DNA of 64,000 nt from contig NZ_BILY01000008.1 of assembly GCF_004000805.1 (NCBI RefSeq), positions 124,001-188,000 on the forward strand. The letters run 5' to 3'. Positions 1 through 7,765 of the stretch are shown in pieces. The notes below the pieces were generated by a model, which had not been told where the DNA came from, did not search any database, and was given only the letters and a program-made list of their open reading frames with translations. Position numbers and translations under genes: made by a program. The stretch is from Paenibacillus glycanilyticus NBRC 16618. Its GTDB lineage: Bacteria > Bacillota > Bacilli > Paenibacillales > Paenibacillaceae. Position 1 is the first letter of the stretch. Each line of letters begins with the position of its first letter.

Positions 1-129
1 CCTGCTCTTTTCCCGTGTTACCGCTTACAACATTGCCATTGCCGTTATTTCCCGCGCATCCGGCCAATACGCCTACCGCGAGCGTAAAGACCATGCCCAG
101 CTTCGAGATTTCCCCTGCTTTTACCATCC
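1..129 (-). CDS. ABC transporter solute-binding lipoprotein, N-terminus only
   Basis: Only the first 43 codons are present; the gene runs off the left edge. They show a short basic N-terminus, a hydrophobic stretch and a lipobox LAGC ending at Cys24, followed by a Gly/Asn-rich linker, so the product is a lipoprotein anchored outside the membrane. A GGGGG run lies just upstream of the ATG at 129. It follows two sugar-type ABC permeases on the same strand, the usual place for the family 1 sugar-binding protein. That function is inferred from context because the binding domain is outside the window. Confidence 0.7.
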
Positions 130-203
130 TGTATACCCCCATTTAAATTAAGATTCGTATATCGTATAAACAGGTTACCCTGCCGATACCGCTGTCAGAT
201 CAA

Positions 204-1100
204 TCAGCTTTTCACCGCGCCAAGCGTCATCCCCGTAACGAAATACCGCTGCAGAAACGGATAGACCAGAAGAATCGGAACAGTAACAATGATTGTGATT
301 GCCATTTTGACCGATTCCGGAGATATTCTGTTCATCACTTGATTCATGTTCGTCCCGTTAACCTCTTGACCGCTGCTGCCCACCTGGGTGCTCTGCAGCA
401 CTTTCATTAACTCGAACTGCAGCGTGGTCAAATGCTCCTTCGAGCCGTTGTACAAATACGTATCAAACCAAGAATTCCATTGGCCAACCGCCAGGAACAG
501 CGCAACCGTGGCCAGTGCCGGCAGCAATAACGGAAGAATGACGCGCCAGTAGATCGTAAAATCATTGGCTCCGTCCAGCTTCGCCGATTCCTGAAGGGCA
601 TACGGCAGCCCGTCGATAAACGAGCGAATAATAAACACATTGAATGCGCTTACGAGTCCGGGCAGCACATACACCCAGAACGTTCCGATAAGATGCATAT
701 CGCGCATGAGGAGGTAAAAAGGGATGAGTCCGCCCGATACATACATCGTCAGAGCCAGGAATAGGGATAAAAACTTACGTCCGTCGAATTCAGCCCGGCT
801 CAGCACGTAAGCCAGCATGGAAGAGCTGATAAGCCCCAATACCGTACCGGCCAAGGTCCGCAGCACCGAAATCTTGAGTCCCGTAAGCAGCCCTGCGAAC
901 GAGAAAATAAGCGAATAATTGTCAAACGTCAGGTGACGGGGAAAAACCGTAATGCCTCCCCTTACCGTGTCGGTTGAATCATTCAGGGATATAGCCAGCA
1001 CATTCAGGAACGGGTAAAGGGTACAGACCGCTACCAGCGAAATAACGAGATAAACGATCACGTCAAAGAGCCGATCCGTCAGTGAGATGCGAACTTTCAC
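204..1100 (-). CDS. Carbohydrate ABC transporter permease (LplC/YtcP type)
   Basis: A 298-residue inner-membrane permease with six hydrophobic segments. The cytoplasmic EAA loop, around residues 170–190 (ESAKLDGAND … LP), contacts the ATPase. The protein resembles the LplC/YtcP branch of MalG-like permeases, which import oligosaccharides or uronides using a shared ATPase encoded elsewhere. The start is GTG at 1100, preceded by AAGGAGGG at good spacing. It lies 15 bases after the LplB-type permease and before the binding protein, so the three form one operon. The substrate cannot be read from the sequence. Confidence 0.9.
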   Translation of the reverse strand: MKVRISLTDRLFDVIVYLVISLVAVCTLYPFLNVLAISLNDSTDTVRGGITVFPRHLTFDNYSLIFSFAGLLTGLKISVLRTLAGTVLGLISSSMLAYVLSRAEFDGRKFLSLFLALTMYVSGGLIPFYLLMRDMHLIGTFWVYVLPGLVSAFNVFIIRSFIDGLPYALQESAKLDGANDFTIYWRVILPLLLPALATVALFLAVGQWNSWFDTYLYNGSKEHLTTLQFELMKVLQSTQVGSSGQEVNGTNMNQVMNRISPESVKMAITIIVTVPILLVYPFLQRYFVTGMTLGAVKS

Positions 1101-1115
1101 TATTTCAAGCCCTCC

Positions 1116-2075
1116 TTACATAATGCTTTCTTTGGTGATCTTCTTGAAAATGCCGTTCGCGACGAATAGCAGGATCAGACTTACCACGGAGTTGAAAATG
1201 TTAATTGCGGTGCCGAAGGAATAACGTCCCATTCCCAGTCCGTAGTTAAGGGCATACAGGTCAAGAACTTCGGATTTCTCTTTTACCAGACTGTTCCCGA
1301 GGAGAAACTGCTTCTCGAACCCGATGCTTATCAGATGTCCGATTGACATAATCAGCAAAATAATAATCGTGGAACGAATACCCGGCAGCGTAATATGCCA
1401 AATCTGCTTCAACCTGCTTGCACCGTCAACACGGGCTGCCTCGTAGAGCTCCGGACCAATCCCGGCAATGGCGGCCAGATAGATAATGGCGTTCCAGCCG
1501 GTTTCCTTCCAAATATCCGCGCTCGTCACCAGGTACCAGAACAAATTTTCCTTGGCCATAAACTGAATCGGCTCATGAATGAGATGCAGGCCTACCAAGA
1601 TTTGATTCACAACGCCATTCTCCGCTGAAAGCATCTTCGTCACAATCCCCGCAACAACCACCCAGGAGACAAAATGCGGCAGATAGGAAACCGTCTGTAC
1701 GAAGCGTTTCAGAAACGAAATACGGACCTCGTTCAACAGAACGGCGAAGAGGATCGGAATCGTAAAGCTCGCAATGAGCCCCATAAAACTCATCGCCAAG
1801 GTGTTTCGCAGCGCATTAAAAAATTGATCATCCTGAAATAACATCCGGAAGTTATCAAAGCCGACCCACTTCTGGTCGAAGAAGGACTTCCCTACCCGAA
1901 ATTGCTGGAAAGCCATCGTCCAGCCCCATAACGGCATATAACTGAATACAAAAACAAAAATGACAAAAGGGACCGACATGTAATAAAGATACCGCTGCCG
2001 GACAATGCGCTGCCAAATGCTTATGACGGACAAATCCGCACCACTCCTCTGCTGTTTTTCTTGTTCACTTAGCAT
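1116..2075 (-). CDS. Carbohydrate ABC transporter permease (LplB/YteP type)
   Basis: A 319-residue permease with six membrane segments and an EAA loop (EAARVDGAS … LPG) near residue 215. It resembles the LplB/YteP permeases that pair with LplC-type partners. It is the first gene of the importer operon and diverges from an AraC regulator. The start is uncertain. The ATG at 2075 has no visible ribosome binding site and overlaps a TATAAT. An in-frame TTG at 2033 has AGGAG nine bases upstream and may be the true start, which would give about 305 residues. Confidence 0.88.
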   Translation of the reverse strand: MLSEQEKQQRSGADLSVISIWQRIVRQRYLYYMSVPFVIFVFVFSYMPLWGWTMAFQQFRVGKSFFDQKWVGFDNFRMLFQDDQFFNALRNTLAMSFMGLIASFTIPILFAVLLNEVRISFLKRFVQTVSYLPHFVSWVVVAGIVTKMLSAENGVVNQILVGLHLIHEPIQFMAKENLFWYLVTSADIWKETGWNAIIYLAAIAGIGPELYEAARVDGASRLKQIWHITLPGIRSTIIILLIMSIGHLISIGFEKQFLLGNSLVKEKSEVLDLYALNYGLGMGRYSFGTAINIFNSVVSLILLFVANGIFKKITKESIM

Positions 2076-2117
2076 TATAATGGAGCAAATTAGACCTAAT
2101 CCTTGATTTTAGGGTCT
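2074..2117 (-). promoter_or_regulatory. Possible activator-dependent promoter of the sugar ABC operon
   Basis: Reading leftward there is an inverted repeat, AGACCCTAA at 2117–2109 and TTAGGTCT at 2099–2092. A perfect TATAAT (2079–2074) follows, with no good -35 at the expected distance. A strong -10, a weak -35 and an adjacent dyad are typical of an AraC-activated promoter. The regulator encoded divergently at 2183 is the obvious candidate. No binding data exist here. Confidence 0.4.
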
Positions 2118-2182
2118 TAAAATAGCATGATTAGGACATCAAACTAGCTTACGTCATGTTTTTGAGGGGAGTTTTAAGTCTT

Positions 2183-3052
2183 ATGACAAGCGTCCATTTA
2201 AATTGGTTTACCTCCGACGAGCAATTTCTGTTCTATATCGGATATGGCGGGCATGACGAGGACATGTATCTTCACGATCACATGGATTTTTCCGAGCTCG
2301 TTATCGTTTTGAACGGAAATGCTACTCATATCGTAAACACCGAAGCTTCGTTTATTAAGAAGGGGGATGTCTTTGTTATTGACGGCGCTGCCTCTCATGC
2401 CTACAAGGATCCCCATGATTTCCGGATCTGCAACATCATGTACCGTCCGGACATCCTTGCATCAGCCGGTCCCGATCTGCGATCCTCCAACGGCTTCCGG
2501 GCGTTGTTCGTCCTGGAACCGTTTTATCGGAATATCCAGTCCTTCAGCAGCAAACTCAGCTTGCCGATCCCGGGCCTGGAATACGTATCCTCCCTCGTCG
2601 CCTTTATGATTGAGGAATACGCGGACAAGCTTCAGGGCTATCAGACTATGCTGCGTTCACGTTTCATGGAGCTTGTCGTTTATTTGTCCAGGCAATATCA
2701 GACTCAGGGCCAGCAAGGGATCCAAGGAAATCTGATGCATTTGGCGAATGCGATTTCCTTTATGGAAGACCACTATCTTGAGCCGCTTACGCGTGAGCAG
2801 ATTGCCGAGAAATCGGATATTTCGGTAAGGCACTTAAACCGGATTTTTCAGTCCTATTATCAAACGACGCCCTTTGCCTATCTTCTGCGCCTCCGCCTGG
2901 AGCATGCGTGCAATTTGCTTAAGACAACCCATGTCCCGATTACGGAAGTTTCGTATAAAAGCGGATTTAACGACAGCAACTATTTCACCCGCCAGTTCAC
3001 CAAGGTTTACGGGATGTCTCCGAAGGTGTACCGCAGGGAGCAGTTTAATTAA
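2183..3052 (+). CDS. AraC-family transcriptional regulator with cupin sensor domain
   Basis: About 289 residues. The N-terminal third is a cupin-like ligand pocket with His residues (LHDHMDFSE near residue 30). The last 100 residues carry two helix-turn-helix motifs typical of AraC/XylS proteins, including the closing signature GFNDSNYFTRQFTKVYGMSP. The ATG at 2183 is preferred over the one at 2156 because GAGGGGAG lies 11 bases before it. The gene diverges from a sugar ABC importer operon and probably controls it in response to the imported sugar. That link is inferred from position. Confidence 0.88.
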   Translation: MTSVHLNWFTSDEQFLFYIGYGGHDEDMYLHDHMDFSELVIVLNGNATHIVNTEASFIKKGDVFVIDGAASHAYKDPHDFRICNIMYRPDILASAGPDLRSSNGFRALFVLEPFYRNIQSFSSKLSLPIPGLEYVSSLVAFMIEEYADKLQGYQTMLRSRFMELVVYLSRQYQTQGQQGIQGNLMHLANAISFMEDHYLEPLTREQIAEKSDISVRHLNRIFQSYYQTTPFAYLLRLRLEHACNLLKTTHVPITEVSYKSGFNDSNYFTRQFTKVYGMSPKVYRREQFN

Positions 3053-3065
3053 CCCCACAAAAAAA

Positions 3066-3091
3066 CACCGCGCTGCGTGCAGCGGACGGTG
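3066..3091 (-). terminator. Intrinsic terminator after the YolD-like gene
   Basis: On the minus strand CACCG-TC-CGCTG and CAGCG-CGGTG form a strong stem, followed by a run of seven T (3065–3059). It ends the polymerase–YolD-like operon and sits between converging genes. Confidence 0.8.
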
Positions 3092-3102
3092 CTTCCGAAG
3101 GT

Positions 3103-3579
3103 TCACTTAAACATCGTGGAAATATATTTGGCGATGCGGACGCTAATCTCGGCGCGGGCCGCGTCGCGAATCATGGAGAAGCGGTCCTCATAGCCTCGGC
3201 AGACGAACTTGTAATGAATCGCTCCATGCTCGCTGTCGCTCTCCTCGAGAAAGACCCGGATATTGCGCTCCTTAAGCGCTTTGCGGACAGCGGTCAGATC
3301 ATTGTGAATATGCCCCATTAAGACGCGCGAGGCTTTCATAAAGAGCTGCTTCATGGAGTAGAAGGACAGCTCGATTTCCTTGCAGTTCTTATCTACGATC
3401 GTCAGCATCATGGGGAGCAGCACGTAATCGCGGATAAGCTCAAGCTCCTCTTTGCTTGGGACGGGGACAGGTCCGGAGGCTTTGGACGGCTCGCGCCGTT
3501 CTAAATATTGCTCCCGGTGCTCAGGCAGCATCATACGGCTGGATTCCCAGCGGCCGTTTCCTTCCAGTTTCTTGCTCAT
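3103..3579 (-). CDS. YolD-like protein paired with Y-family polymerase
   Basis: A 158-residue protein whose N-terminus holds the MMLPEH signature and following charged segment of YolD-like proteins. B. subtilis YolD-type proteins sit beside UvrX/YqjW polymerases and are proposed to act as UmuD-like partners in SOS mutagenesis. It is longer than a typical YolD protein (about 110 residues); the extra C-terminal half, rich in Arg/Asp/Ala, is not one I recognise. Its start overlaps the polymerase stop (ATGA at 3576–3579), so the two are translationally coupled under the same LexA-type control. Confidence 0.7.
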   Translation of the reverse strand: MSKKLEGNGRWESSRMMLPEHREQYLERREPSKASGPVPVPSKEELELIRDYVLLPMMLTIVDKNCKEIELSFYSMKQLFMKASRVLMGHIHNDLTAVRKALKERNIRVFLEESDSEHGAIHYKFVCRGYEDRFSMIRDAARAEISVRIAKYISTMFK

Positions 3580-4829
3580 TTATAGTGTCCTCCAATTTTG
3601 ACGCTGCGCTCACGGGCCTGGGCTGATTCAAGCAGCGAGGACGCCCGGAGAATCGAGGTCGTTCCGAATTTATGGCGGATCGCGTCCGTGACGCGATCCA
3701 GCTTTCTTTCCTTCTCCCTGTTTCCGAACAGGGTCAGCTGATACTGGTCGTCGGGTACCAGCTTCGATAGGGTCACGCCAAGCTTGCGGACGGGGAGCCG
3801 GTCCCAATGGGCGTAAAATAACGTGCGCGCCGCAGCGAATACTTCCTTCGTAATATTCGTCGGATCGGGTACCGTCATCTGGCGGAAGAAACCGGTCGGA
3901 CGGTCGAAATCCGCGCCCTGCGCGCCTGCTGCGATTACGCTGCCCATATAACCCTTGGCGCGGCTGCGGCGGCATACCTCCTCGCTAAGTTCCAGCAGAA
4001 CAACGTCGATCTCCTGCGGCTTACTGTAATCCCTGGGAAGCGTCATCTGGTGACCGACCGCTTTCTGCGCGTCATGGGTGCTTGGCTTGACCGGGCTCGG
4101 GTCGATGCCGTTTGCCGTCTGCCAGAACAGCTCTGCCTGAATATCGCTGTTGCGGCCCATCCGCGCCTGCAGCCTGCGCTTGAATTCCGGGAGGGGAAGA
4201 CGGCCGAGATCTCCGATCGTCGAGATCCCCATCCGCTGGAAATGCGCGGTCATCCGCGAGCCGACGCCAAACATTTTGTTCACGGGAAGCGGCCATAATA
4301 AAGATTCCACCTCGGATTTCGGAAGAGTGAACTGGCCCGTATCGTTTTTTTTCGCCCAAATATCCGTGGCCATCTTGGCCAGAATCTTGTTGGAGCTGAT
4401 GCCTACCCGGGCCCATACGCCGGTGTAGAGCATAATCTTGGTCTGGATCTGCGTTGCAATTTCTTCGGGAGAGCCGAAGTAAGACAAGGAACCGGTAACG
4501 TCCAGGAACTGTTCGTCGATGGAGAAGGGCTCCACCAGATCGGTAAACGAACGAAAAATGTCGGTAATCATTAGCGAGACATCGATATAAGCTTGCATCC
4601 TCGGCTTGATAATGACGAGGTGCGGACATTTGCCCAGCGCCTCGCCAAGGGTCTCGGCGGTTGTCACGCCGTACTGCTTCGCAAGCGGACAAGCTGCCAG
4701 AATAATGCCCGAACGCCTCGAAGGATCGCCGGCCACAACGACCGGATCGTTCTTATATTCGGGATGCGCCGCCTTCTCGACGGACGCGTAGAACGACTGG
4801 CAGTCAATCAGCATAATGACACGTTCCAT
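3576..4829 (-). CDS. Y-family translesion DNA polymerase (UvrX/DinB type)
   Basis: A 417-residue lesion-bypass polymerase of the UmuC/UvrX branch. Visible features are the first catalytic aspartate in MLIDCQSFYASVE (Asp9), the second acidic pair in PFSIDEQFLDVT near residue 110, the GISSNKILAKMA segment of the palm, helix-hairpin-helix residues around GVGSRM…MGISTIGDL, and a C-terminal little-finger domain. The open frame extends to 5006, but the start is the ATG at 4829, which has GGAGTGGGG just upstream and begins the family's conserved N-terminus. Two tandem SOS boxes precede it, so it is probably DNA-damage inducible. A YolD-like gene overlaps its stop. Confidence 0.92.
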   Translation of the reverse strand: MERVIMLIDCQSFYASVEKAAHPEYKNDPVVVAGDPSRRSGIILAACPLAKQYGVTTAETLGEALGKCPHLVIIKPRMQAYIDVSLMITDIFRSFTDLVEPFSIDEQFLDVTGSLSYFGSPEEIATQIQTKIMLYTGVWARVGISSNKILAKMATDIWAKKNDTGQFTLPKSEVESLLWPLPVNKMFGVGSRMTAHFQRMGISTIGDLGRLPLPEFKRRLQARMGRNSDIQAELFWQTANGIDPSPVKPSTHDAQKAVGHQMTLPRDYSKPQEIDVVLLELSEEVCRRSRAKGYMGSVIAAGAQGADFDRPTGFFRQMTVPDPTNITKEVFAAARTLFYAHWDRLPVRKLGVTLSKLVPDDQYQLTLFGNREKERKLDRVTDAIRHKFGTTSILRASSLLESAQARERSVKIGGHYK

Positions 4830-4851
4830 AATCCCCACTCCAATGCAAATG

Positions 4852-4865
4852 CGAAAGTATGTTCG
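4852..4865 (-). promoter_or_regulatory. LexA (SOS) box, gene-proximal copy
   Basis: Read on the minus strand the site is CGAACATACTTTCG. It matches the Bacillus LexA/DinR consensus CGAACRNRYGTTYG at all but one position. It lies downstream of the likely -10 of the polymerase promoter, where a bound repressor would block transcription. Confidence 0.75.
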
Positions 4866-4870
4866 TATAT

Positions 4871-4903
4871 TATTATATACCGAATGTATGTTCGCTATGC
4901 AAG
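4871..4903 (-). promoter_or_regulatory. Polymerase promoter with embedded distal LexA box
   Basis: On the minus strand a -35-like TTGCAT (about 4902–4897) is followed after 17 bases by TATATA, or after 19 by TATAAT. The spacer contains a second LexA box, CGAACATACATTCG (4894–4881), with one mismatch to consensus. The two boxes start 29 bases apart. A box in the spacer plus one just downstream is a classic tight SOS-repressed arrangement. Confidence 0.7.
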
Positions 4904-4959
4904 GGATATTTAAAGGTAATTTCAAACAGTTAGGGCAGAGATAAATATGCCGTGAAAAA

Positions 4960-4993
4960 GAAGCCTGAAGTTCCGATTGGAACATCAGGCTTC
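4960..4993 (-). terminator. Intrinsic terminator after the DUF2515 gene
   Basis: GAAGCCTGA and TCAGGCTTC form a 9-bp stem, followed on the minus strand by TTTTTC. It starts 10 bases past the stop at 5003. The plus strand is also T-rich after the stem, so it may act in both directions. Confidence 0.8.
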
Positions 4994-5002
4994 TTTTCGT
5001 TT

Positions 5003-6295
5003 TCAAGGATGCCCCTCCTGCCTCAGCTGCTGGGCAGCAAGCACGGCAAGCTCAATTTTGTTCAGCAGCAGGCCGTATTCGTTCGTCAACTCGAAGCTGC
5101 GGGGGAGCTTCAGCTTTCGGAAATACGGCAGGATGCCGTCAGCCGAGCCGAACCAGTCTTCCCGCTTCGCGGTCTCGAGCTCCTGGTTCGCCCAGGCATC
5201 GCGAAGCTCCGGGCTGTAGAGAGGCGCGGCTCCCGGCAGAAGCTTGCCGCCTAACAATCGCTCCTTGTACAGCGCTGTGGGCGGCTCCCGGCGTACCCGG
5301 GCGAACAGATGCGGGGCATAGTCCGCCCTTGACCCGGTATGGCGCGCATTCGCCGAAAAAGCCAGCGCCCCTCCCCGTACCCGGGGTACGCCGAACAATA
5401 TCGCATACAATGATTTGCCGAATTCGATCCGTTCGGACAGATCGTCGAAATCCTCCATGATTAATCCGGCCAGCCGAAGCTCGCGTTCTCCTTCGGTATG
5501 ATACGGGAACATCACCGCGTTCAGCTGCAGCAGCGACTGCATGCCGAAGAAGAGGGTGTCGAGCACGTTTTTGCGGAAGTAATCGTCCTGTACTACCCGC
5601 TGCTCAATGAAATGCTGCTCGTTCACAATAAGCGCCACCGTTAGAGGCACGGAATCGCGTCTTCGCCAGAATTGCTCCCATACCGGCTTCATAAACCGTG
5701 TTATCCCAAAGGCCGGAAGTAGATGAAACAACGGACGCTGCACGCGTACGCTTTCCTCGTAGAGCAGCAGCTGCGGATAAGCATCGCCAAAAATAAACGT
5801 ATTCGCATGCTCTAGCAGCAAGAAGACCGACTGGCGCTTATCGCCCGGGAGCAGCTGCGGCAGCCATTCGCCTGCCAGATCCGTCATATTCCACCCGCCG
5901 TTGCGGGATACGAGATGGGCCAGCATCGCCCAGTGCAGCTCCGGATGCCGTTGATACATCAACCGGTAGGCTTCCGTCCGCGTCACGTTATTGCGGTTCA
6001 GACGGGAGGTCTCCGCCCGAATCCGTTCGATAAGGATTTTCTCTTGCCCGCTCCATTCGCCGGTCACCTGCTCCGCCTGCTGCTCCTCCAGCTTCCGCCA
6101 TTCTCCCTCCAGCTCGGCGACCGCATCCTCGGCAAGCTGCAGCGGAGCTGCTTCCGCCAGCATCTCATGCGAAGCCTCGAGGCCATGCCATTTGCCCACC
6201 GCGTAATCCCATGCGGCGGCAGGCAGAGAAAAGAACTGTTTGATTTTGCGAAGCCGTAGTCCGAAGCGGCCGCGCCCTCTCCCCCTGCTTAACAT
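5003..6295 (-). CDS. DUF2515 (YppC-like) protein
   Basis: About 430 residues, matching the DUF2515/YppC family of spore-forming Bacillota; molecular role unknown. The family hallmark is the central stretch NVTRTEAYRLMY … PELHWAMLAHLVSRNGG … NMTDL (residues about 120–160). The N-terminus is very Arg/Gly-rich. The frame opens at 6352, but the ATG at 6295 is preferred because GGAGG lies seven bases before it. It has its own terminator and stands alone between an SOS polymerase operon and an SRAP gene; no functional link is evident. Confidence 0.82.
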   Translation of the reverse strand: MLSRGRGRGRFGLRLRKIKQFFSLPAAAWDYAVGKWHGLEASHEMLAEAAPLQLAEDAVAELEGEWRKLEEQQAEQVTGEWSGQEKILIERIRAETSRLNRNNVTRTEAYRLMYQRHPELHWAMLAHLVSRNGGWNMTDLAGEWLPQLLPGDKRQSVFLLLEHANTFIFGDAYPQLLLYEESVRVQRPLFHLLPAFGITRFMKPVWEQFWRRRDSVPLTVALIVNEQHFIEQRVVQDDYFRKNVLDTLFFGMQSLLQLNAVMFPYHTEGERELRLAGLIMEDFDDLSERIEFGKSLYAILFGVPRVRGGALAFSANARHTGSRADYAPHLFARVRREPPTALYKERLLGGKLLPGAAPLYSPELRDAWANQELETAKREDWFGSADGILPYFRKLKLPRSFELTNEYGLLLNKIELAVLAAQQLRQEGHP

Positions 6296-6421
6296 CGACC
6301 GCCCTCCTCTATCCTGGTAACACAAGTATTTGCCGTCAGGCCGCCTGTTCATGCATAATAAAAAGCAAAGAACGGGCGTGAAGCATATGCTTTCCCAAAA
6401 AACTTTTTAGGAGGACTGGCC

Positions 6422-7120
6422 ATGTGCGGAAGATATACCATCACCGTATCGCTCGAGGAGCTGATGATTCGTTATATGATCGGCGAGACGAAGGTGCCTT
6501 ACCATCGTCCCAAATATAACGTGGCGCCTGGCCAGCAGGTGCTTGCCATTATTAATGACGGTCAGCGCAACCGGCTGGGCGAGCTGCAGTGGGGGCTTGT
6601 TCCGCCTTGGGCGGACGATCCGAAGATCGGCAATAAAATGCTCAATGCCCGCTCCGAGACAGCCGCCGAGAAGCCGGCCTTCAAGACGCCGCTCCGCCGC
6701 AAGCGCTGCCTGATCCCGGCAGACGGCTTCTACGAATGGAAAAAGACGGACGGCGGCAAGCAGCCGATGCGTATTGTCCGCAAGGACCGCTCCATCTTCA
6801 GCATGGCGGGTCTATATGAGTCGTGGCTTGCGCCGGACGGCACAACCACCGTCAGCACCTGTACCATTATGACGACCTCTCCCAACGAGCTGATGGCCCC
6901 GATCCACGACCGGATGCCCGTGATTTTGCGCCAGGAGGACGAGCCCTTCTGGCTCGACCGGACCGTGCAGGATCCGCAGGCCTTGCAGCGTCTTTTCCTG
7001 CCGTATGCGGCGGAAGAGCTCGAAGCCTATCCGGTATCCCAAGCAGTCGGGAGCGTCAAGAATGACACCGCCGAATGCATCGAACCGGTAACCCCGGGCG
7101 GCCAGCTGCATCTGTGGTAG
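6422..7120 (+). CDS. SRAP-domain protein (YedK/HMCES family)
   Basis: A 232-residue SOS-response-associated peptidase domain protein. Family members bind single-stranded DNA and form a covalent link with abasic sites through the N-terminal cysteine (Cys2 in MCGRYT) after Met removal. Other hallmarks are YNVAPGQ near residue 38, the N-A-R-S-E-T segment (about 79–84), PADGFYEWKK (about 100) and a late HDRMP histidine (about 160). AGGAGG lies seven bases before the ATG. It neighbours an SOS polymerase but I see no LexA box in its own upstream region. Confidence 0.95.
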   Translation: MCGRYTITVSLEELMIRYMIGETKVPYHRPKYNVAPGQQVLAIINDGQRNRLGELQWGLVPPWADDPKIGNKMLNARSETAAEKPAFKTPLRRKRCLIPADGFYEWKKTDGGKQPMRIVRKDRSIFSMAGLYESWLAPDGTTTVSTCTIMTTSPNELMAPIHDRMPVILRQEDEPFWLDRTVQDPQALQRLFLPYAAEELEAYPVSQAVGSVKNDTAECIEPVTPGGQLHLW

Positions 7121-7131
7121 ATAGCTTTTAA

Positions 7132-7330
7132 ATGCTACATTGGAATTCATGCAGCATATGACGGCAATCACCCCCTTGAATGGGATCTACATTGGATTGC
7201 GTACAGGATAATCAGCGCATTTCGGCGATAAGAAGCCAAATCAAGAGATTTTACTGTAGATAATCCAACGTAGCATCAAAGTCTCTTCATTCCAGCCCGA
7301 TTTTACTGTAAATAATCCAACCTAGCATCA
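7132..7330. repeat. Four-copy imperfect repeat cluster (two inverted, two direct)
   Basis: This 284-base gap holds four related ~23–31 bp units. Copies at 7248–7278 and 7299–7330 are nearly identical (ATTTTACTGTA…TAATCCAAC…TAGCATCA). Copies at 7132–7154 and 7184–7206 are diverged and inverted. The shared core is CTGTA…AATCCAA.GTAG. No open frame spans them. They look like a small dispersed intergenic repeat family; their function is unknown. Confidence 0.75.
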
Positions 7331-7381
7331 TCAAACGAAAAAAAGGAACTCACCGGGTATTGAACACCAAATCAGAAAATA

Positions 7382-7409
7382 AAAAAAAGCCGACCGCAAA
7401 GCGGTCAGC
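7382..7409 (-). terminator. Intrinsic terminator overlapping the stop codon
   Basis: GCTGACCGC-TTT-GCGGTCGGC followed by eight T on the minus strand. The stem includes the TGA stop codon (7407–7405) of the SpoVIF-like gene, so a ribosome reaching the stop would sit on the hairpin. Confidence 0.85.
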
Positions 7410-7692
7410 GGAACATCCCCCATAGCTTCAGCAAATGGAAGGTGTTGTTTGGATCTATTTTTTGCGCAAGGACAAAATCGATAATCTGTTCTTCCTGAAT
7501 ATCCGTCAGCGGTTCCTGTAAAATAGAAGTCGCTGATTTCACCAGCTTCCGCACCTTTACCCGGTCCTGCAGATCATACTTCGTGACATTGCCCAGCAAC
7601 AGCCGTATCCGGTCCTTAACGACCGGATTTTTTAGTTTGAATTTGACGCGTTCGACCAATTGCGGCCGAATGCCGTACTTTTGGTAACTCAC
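7405..7692 (-). CDS. Probable stage VI sporulation protein F-like protein
   Basis: A 95-residue basic, helical protein. Its pattern (charged N-terminus, DLQDRVKVRKLVKSATSIL, then QEEQIIDFVLAQKIDPNN) resembles the small SpoVIF/YjcC-type sporulation proteins, here in a longer Paenibacillus-like form. The longer frame starts at 7716, but the GTG at 7692 (VSYQKYGIRP) has GGAGGTG eight bases upstream and is preferred. It lies 73 bases past recG on the same strand and ends in its own terminator. Family assignment is tentative. Confidence 0.55.
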   Translation of the reverse strand: MSYQKYGIRPQLVERVKFKLKNPVVKDRIRLLLGNVTKYDLQDRVKVRKLVKSATSILQEPLTDIQEEQIIDFVLAQKIDPNNTFHLLKLWGMFR

Positions 7693-7765
7693 CAGCCTTA
7701 CACCTCCATCCGGCATTCCGATGATTCGATCGTTTAACTATATGCCGTAAGAGGGAAGATATTGC

